A stretch of 64,000 nt of DNA from Mariaggregatimicrobium sp964498785. Its GTDB lineage: Bacteria; Zhuqueibacterota; Zhuqueibacteria; Thermofontimicrobiales; Thiofontviventaceae. Location of the stretch: NCBI GenBank assembly GCA_964498785.1, contig CAZCJL010000022.1:3626-67625 (forward strand). The letters run 5' to 3'. The position numbers and the translations under genes are program-made. Positions 34,120 through 43,728 of the stretch are shown in pieces. The stretch's first letter is position 1, and each line of letters starts with the position of its first letter. Below the pieces are notes generated by a model. The model was not told the origin of the DNA and did not search any database. It saw only the letters and a list, made by a program, of their open reading frames with translations.

Positions 34120-35460
34120 ATGCCATTTATTCCCAATACGGACGACGAAAGAAAGGAGATGTTGGCTGCGATTGGGGTTCTGAACTTTGAAGAGTTGATA
34201 TCGAATATCCCTGTAGAATTGAGATTTAAGGGAAAAATGGATTTACCAGATCCACTTTCCGAAATGGAAATAACTTCTTTTTTTAATAAATTAGTCAGGG
34301 AAAATGCAGGGTGCAATGATTATATTTCTTTCCTTGGTGGAGGCGCGTATGATCATTATGTCCCCGCTGCCATAGATCATGTTATTTCCAGATCAGAGTT
34401 TTACACTGCCTATACTCCATATCAACCCGAAGTGAGCCAGGGTACGTTACAGGCGACGTATGAATACCAGAGTATGATTGCAGAATTAACTGCAATGGAT
34501 ATAGCGAATGCTTCCATGTATGACGGAAGCTCGGCGCTGGCTGAAGCTGCCCTGATGGCCCTTTCTCCTCCGAAACGAAATAAAATACTTGTTTCTAAAA
34601 CCGTGAATCCGTTTTATCGTCAGGTAATTGAAACTTATATCAGCGGCCAGAATGTTATTTTGGAAATAATTGAGCACGAAGACGGTATAACGAATATCCA
34701 TGATTTGAAGCAAAAAATTAACGATCAGACAGCAGCAGTGGTAATACAACATCCGAATTTTTTCGGCTATCTTGAAGACATGGTTGAAATCGGGGCAATA
34801 GCGCATGAAAATGGAGCATTATATATTACCTCGAATGATCCGGTTTCACTGGCATTGTTAGCTCCACCAGGCGATTATGATGCAGATATTGCCACTGGCG
34901 AAGGTCAGGCGCTGGGAAATTCGCTGAATTACGGCGGACCATATCTTGGTGTTTTTGCAGCTAAAGAAAAATTTTTAAGAAAAATGCCAGGCCGAATTGT
35001 TGGCGAAACTGTGGATACAAAAAATCGAACAGGATATGTATTGACTTTCCAGGCACGGGAGCAACACATCCGCAGGGAAAAGGCAACTTCCAATATTTGC
35101 ACAAATCAGGCATTAAATGCACTGGCAGCCACCGTGTATTTAGCCTTGATGGGGCGAAGCGGTCTTGAACAAGTGGCAGGCGCGAGCTTGAATAACAGTC
35201 ACTATCTGGCTGATAAGATCAGTAATTTGGAAGGATTTGACCTGAAATTTAAAAAACCATTTTTTAAAGAATTCGTTATACACACTCCGATAGATCCTGA
35301 TAAAATAATTCAAAGAATGATATCCAGAAATATTCAGCCCGGCATTGATTTAGGTAAATTTGATTATGACCTGAGAGATTGTTTACTTATTGCAGTGACA
35401 GAAAAAAGGACAAAACAAGAAATGGATCAATTCGTCGATGCCTTGAGTTCATTAGGATGA
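34120..35460 (+). CDS. gcvPA: Glycine dehydrogenase (decarboxylating) subunit 1
   Basis: A 446-residue GcvPA, the N-terminal half of split P protein: MPFIPNTDDERKEMLAAIG, FLGGGAYDHYVPAAIDHV, YTPYQPEVSQGTLQATYEYQ and LTFQAREQHIRREKATSNIC. It pairs with GcvPB, which carries the PLP lysine, to decarboxylate glycine and load GcvH. TAGGAG precedes the ATG. GcvPB, which normally follows at once, is absent; the next gene is a PorV-like protein. It must be encoded elsewhere. No frameshift is visible. Confidence 0.94.
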   Translation: MPFIPNTDDERKEMLAAIGVLNFEELISNIPVELRFKGKMDLPDPLSEMEITSFFNKLVRENAGCNDYISFLGGGAYDHYVPAAIDHVISRSEFYTAYTPYQPEVSQGTLQATYEYQSMIAELTAMDIANASMYDGSSALAEAALMALSPPKRNKILVSKTVNPFYRQVIETYISGQNVILEIIEHEDGITNIHDLKQKINDQTAAVVIQHPNFFGYLEDMVEIGAIAHENGALYITSNDPVSLALLAPPGDYDADIATGEGQALGNSLNYGGPYLGVFAAKEKFLRKMPGRIVGETVDTKNRTGYVLTFQAREQHIRREKATSNICTNQALNALAATVYLALMGRSGLEQVAGASLNNSHYLADKISNLEGFDLKFKKPFFKEFVIHTPIDPDKIIQRMISRNIQPGIDLGKFDYDLRDCLLIAVTEKRTKQEMDQFVDALSSLG

Positions 35461-35697
35461 AATGAGTTGACGAATTAAATTCAACTAAAAGTAAGGAACT
35501 TTTAATTCACCCAAGAGTTTTATTATTACTTATTAGATAAAGAACATAATTGATTATACCGATAATAAGTTACGGTTTTATTCTTTCGTTATGTTTAAAA
35601 TAGATTAATAGCAAATTTATTTTCCGATTTGAATAAGACCAAATGATGCGTGTATGTAAAAAAAATTCAATAAGCAAGAATTTTAAGGAGTATCAGA
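35461..35697 (+). other. Intergenic region between gcvPA and PorV-like gene
   Basis: AT-rich and without a clear hairpin or gene. Only the ribosome binding site AAGGAG at its right end is readable. Confidence 0.4.
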
Positions 35698-36753
35698 ATG
35701 AAGAAGGCAGTAGTTATTTTATTGATGTTGGCCTTTATCGGCGGAGTTGCCGAGCAATCTTTTGCAGTGAGTGAGGCAGCGGTATTATTTTTAATGATTT
35801 CTCCGGGCGCCAGAGCTTCTGGTATGGGAGAGGCATTTGTCGCTATCGCTGATGATGCAACTGCTATCTATTGGAATCCTGCAGGATTGGCCTGGCAGTA
35901 TGGTCGAGAAGTTACGATTATGCACGCAAATTGGTTACCTCAGTTTGCCGGTGATATGTATTACGACTTTCTGGCGTACAGACAGGATATTGAGGGAGTC
36001 GGTACGATCGGCGGAAATATCACATTTCTCAATATGGGAAAGCAGACGATAACTGGGGAAGATAGCCCGGAACCATTAGGTGAATTCTCCAGTTACGATA
36101 TAGCGTTTGCAGCGAGTTATGGAACCACTGTAACACAAAATTTCGCCGTTGGAATTAATTTGAGATATATTCGTAGTAATCTCGCTCCGCAAGGACAGGG
36201 TGCAGAAAGAGGTAGTGGTAAAGGAAATGCATTTGCTTTTGACGTCGGTTTACTGTATAAATTCCCTTTCCTGGATAATAGATTGTCCTGGGGAATGAAT
36301 GTTTCAAACATGGGACCTAAAATTTCTTATATCGATGTGGCACAGGCCGACCCATTGCCAACCAATATGAAAACCGGATTTGCTTACAAAATTGTTAATC
36401 AAAAATATAATAAATTAACTTTGGCTGCAGACGTTAATAAACTTCTCGTTACACCAAATAGCGATGGTGGCGCTGATCCGTTCTACGAAGCGCTTATTAC
36501 TTCCTGGTTCGATGATGATTTCTCGACAGAGATTAAAAAAATGATCTTCGGTTTTGGCGCTGAATACATATACAGTGATTTGATCGCTTTAAGAGCTGGT
36601 TATTATTACGATGAGATGGGAAAGGTGAAATATACAACCTTTGGCGCCGGGTTAAAATATTCTCTCTATGGCTTCGACTTCGGCTATGTTTCCGCCGGAG
36701 AAGGACATCCGCTTTCTGATACAATGCGTTTCTCATTAACAATCGGTTTTTAG
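35698..36753 (+). CDS. PorV/PorQ family outer-membrane protein (second copy)
   Basis: A 351-residue barrel protein with a signal peptide (about 1-24, ending QSFAVS) and the PorV/PorQ hallmark SPGARASGMGEAFVAIADDA followed by IYWNPAGLAW. The C-terminus MRFSLTIGF ends in Phe as outer-membrane barrels do. AAGGAG precedes the ATG. It is distant in sequence from the first PorV-like protein. It has its own terminator and stands just before two genes for large exported proteins. The family serves type IX secretion or transport; its exact cargo is unknown. Confidence 0.88.
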   Translation: MKKAVVILLMLAFIGGVAEQSFAVSEAAVLFLMISPGARASGMGEAFVAIADDATAIYWNPAGLAWQYGREVTIMHANWLPQFAGDMYYDFLAYRQDIEGVGTIGGNITFLNMGKQTITGEDSPEPLGEFSSYDIAFAASYGTTVTQNFAVGINLRYIRSNLAPQGQGAERGSGKGNAFAFDVGLLYKFPFLDNRLSWGMNVSNMGPKISYIDVAQADPLPTNMKTGFAYKIVNQKYNKLTLAADVNKLLVTPNSDGGADPFYEALITSWFDDDFSTEIKKMIFGFGAEYIYSDLIALRAGYYYDEMGKVKYTTFGAGLKYSLYGFDFGYVSAGEGHPLSDTMRFSLTIGF

Positions 36754-36850
36754 GTTAAGTGTTTTTAACTATAATGGAAATTTCTGTTTTTTTATATGTT
36801 GACTAATTATGATTTCGTAAGCCAGGTATAAATAAATTTAGATAATTAGG

Positions 36851-36894
36851 AAGGACAAAGTGAAGTGATAATAAACGAATCTTTGTCCTTTTTA
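36851..36894 (+). terminator. Terminator after the second PorV-like gene
   Basis: AAGGACAAAG (36851-36860) pairs perfectly with CTTTGTCCTT (36881-36890) and is followed by TTTATT. Confidence 0.85.
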
Positions 36895-37006
36895 TTGTTA
36901 AAACTAAACTTTTTTCAATTCTACAAGTTGAATAATATCTGGTATCTTTTTCCCAGCGAATATGATAGATAATCAAAATTATTACTCTCAATGTGAAATA
37001 AATATT

Positions 37007-40000
37007 ATGAGAAAGAATCTTTTTTTTGTTTGTTTACTGGTGTTTTACGTCATTTCCATGAAAGATGGCTTTACTATAAATCTTAAACCGCGACCCACCT
37101 ATCGGCCTTCGGCAAGCTCTGATCGACGGTTAATCTCAACAACGAACTATGATTTCAATTCTTCCCTGTCATTAAAAAAAGCTGACTATACAAAACCGGA
37201 TACACTCCGTGTTCTTGCCATACGAGCCGAGTTTGTAGAAGATAATGACCGCGAAACTTCCGGTGATGGCAGATTTGATCTTTCCAGCGAATCAAATTAT
37301 TTTCTCAATGCGCCACCTCACAATCGTACCTATTTCCAAAATCAATTGCTGGCAATGACAAATTATTTTAAAAATGTTTCCAATGGTAAACTCATTCTGA
37401 TGGGGCATGTTTACCCGCAAGCTGAAAATGACGCTTATCAATTGCCGCAACAAATGAAGTATTATAGCCCGGATACCACTGAGGACGTTCTTGACCAGCG
37501 TTTGGCAGAATTACTTCGGGACGCTTTGAAAGCGGCAGATGAAAATGATGACATTGATTTTTCTCAATACGATGCATTTATCATATTTCATCCGGGAGTG
37601 GGGGCAGAATATGCATTTGATTTAGATTCCACGCCCCATGATGTTCCCTCTGTTTTTCTCAATTTTCAGGACCTGAAAAGAACAATTGGCAATAACGATC
37701 CCAATTATGCCGGGATCGAGGTGACAAATCAGCGAGTGCGGGATGGCATTATTTTGCCGGAAACCCAGAATCAGATGGGATATGATATCGGCTTATTGGG
37801 AACCGCTGTTTTAATGTTTGGGCACCAAATCGGTTTGCCAAATTTATATAATTCAGATAACGGTCGCCCCGGAATTGGGGTGTTTGGAATGATGGATCAG
37901 GGATCATCAAATTTCTCCGGATTATTGCCGTCCCAACCATCTGCCTGGAGCAAAATCTTTTTAGGCTGGGAAACCCCGATTGTGGTTACTAACGGCACTT
38001 ATGGGGTAGCAGCGGCGCTGGCTCAAAATCCGAATAAAATTTACAAAATACCGATCAATGCACGTGAATATTTTCTCATTGAAAATCGTCAACGCCATAT
38101 TTTAACCGACCGCAATACCACTGTCGGATACGATGTTCAGGGCTTACGACTCGAATTTAAAGAAGATGGAAATATTTCTACCCCCGGCGGAGAACAATCA
38201 ATTGATGTTATTGTTCAGGTGGATGAATATGATTTTGGATTACCCGGTTCCGGAATCCTGATCTGGCATATTGACGAAAATGTAATTCAGCAATACTATA
38301 ATGAAAATCGCGTTAATACGAACATGGATCATCGCGGTGTGGATTTGGAAGAAGCGGACGGAGCCCAGGATATCGGACATTTCTTCAACTTCTTCGGGTT
38401 TACAGGGTACGAAGCCGGGTCCGAATGGGATATGTGGTGGAATCAAAATGAAGGCTATACTTATGCCAATGAGACAGAGGACGTGACGTTCACTCCGAAC
38501 TCGATGCCCGATACCAGAGCATATTCCGGTGCAAATAGCCATGTTTATATCACACAATTTAGTGACATCGATTCAGTCATGTCATTCACAGTTTCGTTAG
38601 AAACTTACCAGGCTGGATTTCCCCAAAAAACTGGCGCCGTTGGTGAATATCTTTCAACGCATACCGGGAATCTGGATAATGACCCGGCGTCGGAGATCGT
38701 GGCAACAGCCTCTAATGGACAGATTTTTGCATGGAATCATGACGGCTCAAAAGTCATTGCGAATTCCGATTCCTTGACAGTAACCAATGTGAACACCAAA
38801 ACGGAAAAATATCCGCTCGCAATTTTTGCAGAAATGGGCGCTGAAACAGAACATAGCGCCGCACTCGCTGATTTCGATAATGACGGTGACCTGGATGTTG
38901 TCGCTGCAACTAACAGCGGGATCGTTTATGTATTTTCCGAAAATGACGATGATGGAAATGGACGGGCAGATATAGTGTTTAAGTATGATGTGCAAACAGC
39001 CATTACAACAAGTCCGATGATTTTTCAAATTGCTGGTAAAAATGTCATTGCAGTCGGGCTGGAAAACGGCGATGTGGCCGTGATTAGCGATAGCGGAAAT
39101 CAACTATGGAAAAAGAACGTGAGCGCCGCGCAAATTAGCGGTTTAGCGACTACTTCACAGAAAGTGATCGCTGCTTCTTATGCCGGGGATATCGCGCTTT
39201 TAGATGAGTCGGGCAATATCTCATGGCGCACGACCGTCGGATCCGGATTAAAACTGAACTATCCGGTTGCGGGAGATATAAATAAAGATGGAGCGCTTGA
39301 AATACTTGTGACGACAGGAAACGGGACAATCAGTGGTTTTGATTTTAACGGGAATCCAATGGCCGGCTTCACAAACATTTCAGTGGATGAAAAATTATCC
39401 AGTCCTGTACTCGCTGATCTGAATAATAATGGATTTTTGGAGCTGATTACGTGCGGTGATGGAAGGTTGTATGCGTTCAATTATAACGGATCGTTACTGG
39501 ATAATTTCCCCATTGAAATTACCAGAGAAAAATCTGGGAGTGCATACCCGGAGCCTGTTGTTGCAGACCTTGATGATGATGGCTACGCAGAAATAATGGT
39601 GTCCGGCGCAACCGGTCAAATAATGGCATATAAATATGATTCCGGAAAGGTCGGTGGTTTTCCGTTATCAGTCGCCGAAGGAATTACGTCTGTTCCGATG
39701 TTGGCTGATATCACCAATGACCGAACGACCAATCTTGCCGCGATTGCTGGCGATGGGAATATGTACGTCTGGAAATTGAATTATGACTTCAATGCAGATA
39801 ATATCTTTTGGGCAGGCTTCCGAAATGATGTTCAGCATTCATCTTTTGCTCAAACAAGTCAGGGAAGCGCTCCGGCTGAAAATGAACTCATGCCTTCAAA
39901 AACAGTTTATAACTATCCGAATCCCACTGAAGGGAATACAACCACGATTCGTTACTGGTTAAATGCGGACGCAAATGTCACGATCCGTATTTATGACATG

Positions 40001-40168
40001 GCAGGAGAGTTTGTAAAAGAAATTAAAAGCGCTGGTTTTGCAAATACAGCTAATGAATATCATTTAAAGGTGAGCGAATTTCAAAGCGGTGTGTATCTCA
40101 CACGAGTGGAAGCTTCGAATACTCAGGATACGAGCGTATCGTTTTTTAAAATGGCAGTTGTTAAATAA
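37007..40168 (+). CDS. Secreted M6-like pseudo-protease with FG-GAP-like propeller and sorting domain
   Basis: A 1,053-residue exported protein from the ATG at 37007 (MRKNLFFVCLLVFYVISMKDG is a signal peptide; the frame opens 15 codons earlier without one). Residues about 60-530 follow the M6/immune inhibitor A fold: RVLAIRAEFVED, YFKNVSNGKLILMGHVYPQA, YDAFIIFHPGVG, and LLGTAVLMFGHQIGLPNLYN where the zinc motif HExGH should be. Here Leu269-Met270 replace His-Glu, so the zinc site cannot form in the usual way. LIWHIDEN, common in M6 proteins, is kept. Residues about 545-930 form FG-GAP/PQQ-like blades (LADFDNDGDLDVVAATNSG). The C-terminus (YNYPNPTEGNTTTIRYWL) is a sorting domain. It is probably a non-catalytic surface protein. 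Confidence 0.8.
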   Translation: MRKNLFFVCLLVFYVISMKDGFTINLKPRPTYRPSASSDRRLISTTNYDFNSSLSLKKADYTKPDTLRVLAIRAEFVEDNDRETSGDGRFDLSSESNYFLNAPPHNRTYFQNQLLAMTNYFKNVSNGKLILMGHVYPQAENDAYQLPQQMKYYSPDTTEDVLDQRLAELLRDALKAADENDDIDFSQYDAFIIFHPGVGAEYAFDLDSTPHDVPSVFLNFQDLKRTIGNNDPNYAGIEVTNQRVRDGIILPETQNQMGYDIGLLGTAVLMFGHQIGLPNLYNSDNGRPGIGVFGMMDQGSSNFSGLLPSQPSAWSKIFLGWETPIVVTNGTYGVAAALAQNPNKIYKIPINAREYFLIENRQRHILTDRNTTVGYDVQGLRLEFKEDGNISTPGGEQSIDVIVQVDEYDFGLPGSGILIWHIDENVIQQYYNENRVNTNMDHRGVDLEEADGAQDIGHFFNFFGFTGYEAGSEWDMWWNQNEGYTYANETEDVTFTPNSMPDTRAYSGANSHVYITQFSDIDSVMSFTVSLETYQAGFPQKTGAVGEYLSTHTGNLDNDPASEIVATASNGQIFAWNHDGSKVIANSDSLTVTNVNTKTEKYPLAIFAEMGAETEHSAALADFDNDGDLDVVAATNSGIVYVFSENDDDGNGRADIVFKYDVQTAITTSPMIFQIAGKNVIAVGLENGDVAVISDSGNQLWKKNVSAAQISGLATTSQKVIAASYAGDIALLDESGNISWRTTVGSGLKLNYPVAGDINKDGALEILVTTGNGTISGFDFNGNPMAGFTNISVDEKLSSPVLADLNNNGFLELITCGDGRLYAFNYNGSLLDNFPIEITREKSGSAYPEPVVADLDDDGYAEIMVSGATGQIMAYKYDSGKVGGFPLSVAEGITSVPMLADITNDRTTNLAAIAGDGNMYVWKLNYDFNADNIFWAGFRNDVQHSSFAQTSQGSAPAENELMPSKTVYNYPNPTEGNTTTIRYWLNADANVTIRIYDMAGEFVKEIKSAGFANTANEYHLKVSEFQSGVYLTRVEASNTQDTSVSFFKMAVVK

Positions 40169-40231
40169 GTTTTCAATTGAATATGGTTTATACTTCTGAT
40201 GAATATAATATGGATTGAAAAGGTGACGGAA

Positions 40232-43200
40232 GTGAAAAAAATTGTTTATATTTACATATTATTGTTCGTAGCAGGGGGAATGATAAATAGTCAGGCTCAG
40301 GATATTCCGATTAATCATCCTGAGCTGCAATGGTATACGATAGAAACAAAGCATTTTATGGTACATTACCATAACGGCGCCGAACGTACAGGTAAACTTG
40401 TAGCAAAGATTGCAGAGGACATTTATCTGCCAATTACATCGCTTTATTTATACGAACCAGATGATAAAATTCATTTTATTATTCGGGATCATGACGATAT
40501 ATCAAATGGCGCTGCTTTTTACTATGATAATAAAGTTGAAATCTGGGCCACGCCGATGGATTTCATTCTCCGCGGTTCGCATAACTGGCTGCGGAATGTT
40601 GTGACCCACGAATTTACTCACATGATTTCGTTGGGCGCTGCCCGCAAAATGCCCCGTTCCATCCCTGCTGTTTACATGCAATATATCGGTTATGAACCGG
40701 AAAAAAATCCGTATGTTCTTTATGGATTTCCCAATGAAATTGTTTCTTATCCCATTGCGATGACCATTGTGCCGATGTGGCTGGCGGAAGGAATGGCGCA
40801 ATTTCAATTACCCGGCCTGAATTATGATCGATGGGACAGCCACCGGGATATGATTTTACGCGATGCGACATTGGAAGAAGAGTTGTTAGATCATAAAGAA
40901 ATGACTGTTTTTGGAGATAAAAGCGTTCGCAATGAAAAATCATATAATCAGGGCTATTCGTTAACGCAATATATTGTGGATCAATATGGACTGGAGTCGC
41001 TGCGGAGAATCGTTCGGGAAATGAGAGCGCCGTTTCGGCTGACTGTGAATGGCGCGATTAAGAATGTTTTGAATATCAGTGAAAAGCGATTATATAAAGA
41101 CTGGAAAGAATATCTCGAAAAAATGTACGGCTATCGTACTGAACGTATCAGAACGACTCTTATCACAGGAAAGCTCGTTCACAGTGAAGGAAGCGCGGAT
41201 ATTTTCCCGATCTGGTCCCCGGATGGTAAACGATATGCTTTTCTCTCTAACGAAGGGGAAAAATCGATCAGCAAAACCGCACTTTATATTCATGATACTG
41301 TATCTAAAAAGACCAAAAAAATTATGAATAGCGTGCAGCATTCAGTCAGTTGGTCGCCGGACGGGACCAAACTTGTTTATACAAAGCTTTCGAAACCGAA
41401 CAAATATTTATCCCACTATCTGGACATTTATGCCTATGATGTAAAAAAAGAAAAAGAACGTCCCATCACTCGCTACTATCGAGCGCAAAGCCCGGCCTGG
41501 TCTCCTGACGGAAAATCACTGGTTTTTGTGGTGACAAAAGACGGAACGCAAAATCTGGTGCAATTGAATCTTGCCACCAAAAAGCTGGAATATCTTACTA
41601 AATTTAAAAATGGCGAGCAGATATTCACCCCGAGGTGGGCGCCAAACAGCAACGCAATTATTTTTTCACTGGCTGAGCGAACAAAGCGAAATATCGCACT
41701 GATTTCTAAAGATGGTCAGGATTTGATATACCTGGTCCGTGATAAAAACGATGCCCGCGATCCAATTTTCAGCCCCGATGGCAATCATATATATTTTAGT
41801 TGGGACAGAACTGGTATTTTCAATATTTATCAAATGGATAGCCGGGGCAAAAATATCAAGCAATTGACAAATGTTGTTGGCGGAGCGTTTATGCCTTCGG
41901 TAAATCAAAACGGGCAGTTACTTTATAGCGGATTTTCAAAACAAAAGTATAATATCTTTCAATTGGATAAACCGGAACCAATCGATCAGATAAAAACAGA
42001 GTACGTGGAATATCAATCCAATTTTCATCTGGCGTCGACCACATTACATGAAATTTTACCACTCAATGAAAATAAAACAGACATCACCACGCGCAATTAT
42101 GATGATACAAAGATGCCGGATTATAAATCAAAACCCTATAGCAATTACTACTCAAAAATGGCATTCCTGCCACGGGTGATGATCGATTATAAAACTACCA
42201 AATTAGGAACGTATTTCTATTCCAGCGATGTGCTAAATAAATATTCCATATTCGGCGGCGTGGCGGCAAATAGTGATTTTGATCTGGATGTGTTCGGCAT
42301 TTTTGAATATAACAAGTTTTTCCCGACATTTTTTCTGGAAGGATATTATCAGATCCGGCATCATTCGCAAATGGATTCCCTGATATTACAGGATGAGTAC
42401 CTGGATTACCGTGATTATACAAAATTTTCTTACAAATATAATTTGATGGAAGTGGATTTTGGTTTGAAATCGTATCTATTTAATGAGTTAAATAGAATTC
42501 GACTGGCGTTTATTTACAGCCGTTATAGTACTAAAGTTAAATATGACATCCTGAACCAGAAATCCACAGACGCGTATACGTATTTTAAAGGACGAAATGT
42601 ATCCTTAACGTATACGTTTACAAATTTTTTGGAGACGCCGTGGTTCACATCTGAAATCAATCCTGCAGGAAAGCGAAAAATAACGCTGCGTGTAAATCAG
42701 GAATATAACGCATTTATCGATAGTTTCAAAGTCACGGAATTTGGCACCTGGGGCGAAGTGTATGAAAATTATAATTACACCAAACTCGAGTTGGACTGGA
42801 ATGAATATATCGGATTGTTTGCTAACGGTAAACATGCTTTAAATTTGCAGTTAATTGGCGGCGCGATTTTGAGTCCGGTGCATGAGTTCTTCAACTTTTA
42901 TTCAGGCGGATTACTGGGATTGCGCGGTTATCCCTATTACAGCATCGAAGGACGTAAACAGATGGTCGGTCGGGCGACCTATCGGTTCCCCCTGTTCGAT
43001 CATTTGAATTTCAGGTTGTTCCATCTTTACTTTGATAAACTTTACGCCGGCGTTTTTTACGATGTTGGAAATGCCTTTGATGAAGATAAAGTTGATTTTT
43101 CTCAATTTAAGCGAAACTATGGTTTTGAGCTACGGTTGAATTTATTTTCTTTTTATTCTTTTCCAACCCGTGTTTTCTTTAACGCTGCGTATGGACTGGA

Positions 43201-43297
43201 TGATCATATAAAATTCGAAAATGATTCAAAAATCCGATTGCAATACGGAAAAGAATGGCGTTATTATTTTGGGATTACATTCGGATATTTTAATTAA
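40232..43297 (+). CDS. Gluzincin metalloprotease fused to TolB-like propeller and BamA-like barrel
   Basis: A 1,021-residue protein from a GTG at 40232, chosen because AAAAGGTGACGGAA precedes it and the result begins with a signal peptide (MKKIVYIYILLFVAGGMINS); an ATG at 40199 is in frame. Part 1 (about 30-300): M1/M61-like gluzincin with HEFTH (126-130) and the downstream zinc-ligand Glu186 in WLAEGMAQF, so the active site is intact. Part 2 (about 310-580): WD40-like/TolB blades with repeated WSPDGK motifs (WSPDGKRYAF, WSPDGTKLVY, WSPDGKSLVF). Part 3 (about 640-1021): a beta-barrel of the bacterial surface antigen type with GLRGYPYYSIEGRKQMVG and a C-terminal GITFGYFN. It should sit in the outer membrane. 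Its substrate is unknown. Confidence 0.83.
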   Translation: MKKIVYIYILLFVAGGMINSQAQDIPINHPELQWYTIETKHFMVHYHNGAERTGKLVAKIAEDIYLPITSLYLYEPDDKIHFIIRDHDDISNGAAFYYDNKVEIWATPMDFILRGSHNWLRNVVTHEFTHMISLGAARKMPRSIPAVYMQYIGYEPEKNPYVLYGFPNEIVSYPIAMTIVPMWLAEGMAQFQLPGLNYDRWDSHRDMILRDATLEEELLDHKEMTVFGDKSVRNEKSYNQGYSLTQYIVDQYGLESLRRIVREMRAPFRLTVNGAIKNVLNISEKRLYKDWKEYLEKMYGYRTERIRTTLITGKLVHSEGSADIFPIWSPDGKRYAFLSNEGEKSISKTALYIHDTVSKKTKKIMNSVQHSVSWSPDGTKLVYTKLSKPNKYLSHYLDIYAYDVKKEKERPITRYYRAQSPAWSPDGKSLVFVVTKDGTQNLVQLNLATKKLEYLTKFKNGEQIFTPRWAPNSNAIIFSLAERTKRNIALISKDGQDLIYLVRDKNDARDPIFSPDGNHIYFSWDRTGIFNIYQMDSRGKNIKQLTNVVGGAFMPSVNQNGQLLYSGFSKQKYNIFQLDKPEPIDQIKTEYVEYQSNFHLASTTLHEILPLNENKTDITTRNYDDTKMPDYKSKPYSNYYSKMAFLPRVMIDYKTTKLGTYFYSSDVLNKYSIFGGVAANSDFDLDVFGIFEYNKFFPTFFLEGYYQIRHHSQMDSLILQDEYLDYRDYTKFSYKYNLMEVDFGLKSYLFNELNRIRLAFIYSRYSTKVKYDILNQKSTDAYTYFKGRNVSLTYTFTNFLETPWFTSEINPAGKRKITLRVNQEYNAFIDSFKVTEFGTWGEVYENYNYTKLELDWNEYIGLFANGKHALNLQLIGGAILSPVHEFFNFYSGGLLGLRGYPYYSIEGRKQMVGRATYRFPLFDHLNFRLFHLYFDKLYAGVFYDVGNAFDEDKVDFSQFKRNYGFELRLNLFSFYSFPTRVFFNAAYGLDDHIKFENDSKIRLQYGKEWRYYFGITFGYFN

Positions 43298-43304
43298 TTG
43301 GAAC

Positions 43305-43660
43305 GGAGTGCAACGCTTTTGAACGTGTCCAGGAATTACCCTTGCGACGGTTTTTCAAAACGGGACAAGCTGTATGATATAAATTCAAGTAATTATCTTT
43401 ATTTTGTGTTATTTTAGAACCTTCGCAAAGGTTTTTCCAATGAAAGCAAAGTTCCTGGACACGCTGTTTATGCGTTGCATGCAGCCTATAAACAGCTTGT
43501 CCACGAACTACCCTTGCGAAGGTTATTAAAATAGACTGGTCTGTATATTGATAAAATTTCAATGAATTATCTATATATTGTATAGATGCAAACCTTCGCA
43601 AGGGTTTGTCCGGCAATTATCGAGTTCCTGGACACGCTGTAAAGGGGCTGCACTTCGGAT
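43305..43660. repeat. Composite palindromic repeat, two units (GTGTCCAGGAA family)
   Basis: Unit A (43322-43468) and unit B (43490-43641) are each bounded by inverted copies of GTGTCCAGGAA/TTCCTGGACAC-like ends and contain inner arms CCTTGCGACGG or CCTTGCGAAGG and CCTTCGCAAGG-like repeats around an AT-rich centre (TATCTATATATTGTATAGAT). GCTGTTTAT and ATAAACAGC join the units. The outer flanks GGAGTGC...GCTTTT (left) and, inverted, GAAGTGCAGCCCCTTT (right) also match. A third copy is at the right window edge. Confidence 0.8.
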
Positions 43661-43728
43661 TCTATGCGACGAAAATTAACAAACTTGATGTTTTTTTTAA
43701 ATAAATTAATATTGAAAGGGAGCAGGGA

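Noticed and set aside
43305..43660. Integron attC sites or a CRISPR array
   Set aside because: No cassette ORFs, no integrase, no GTTRRRY core and no regular spacer/repeat pattern; units are palindromic and unequal.
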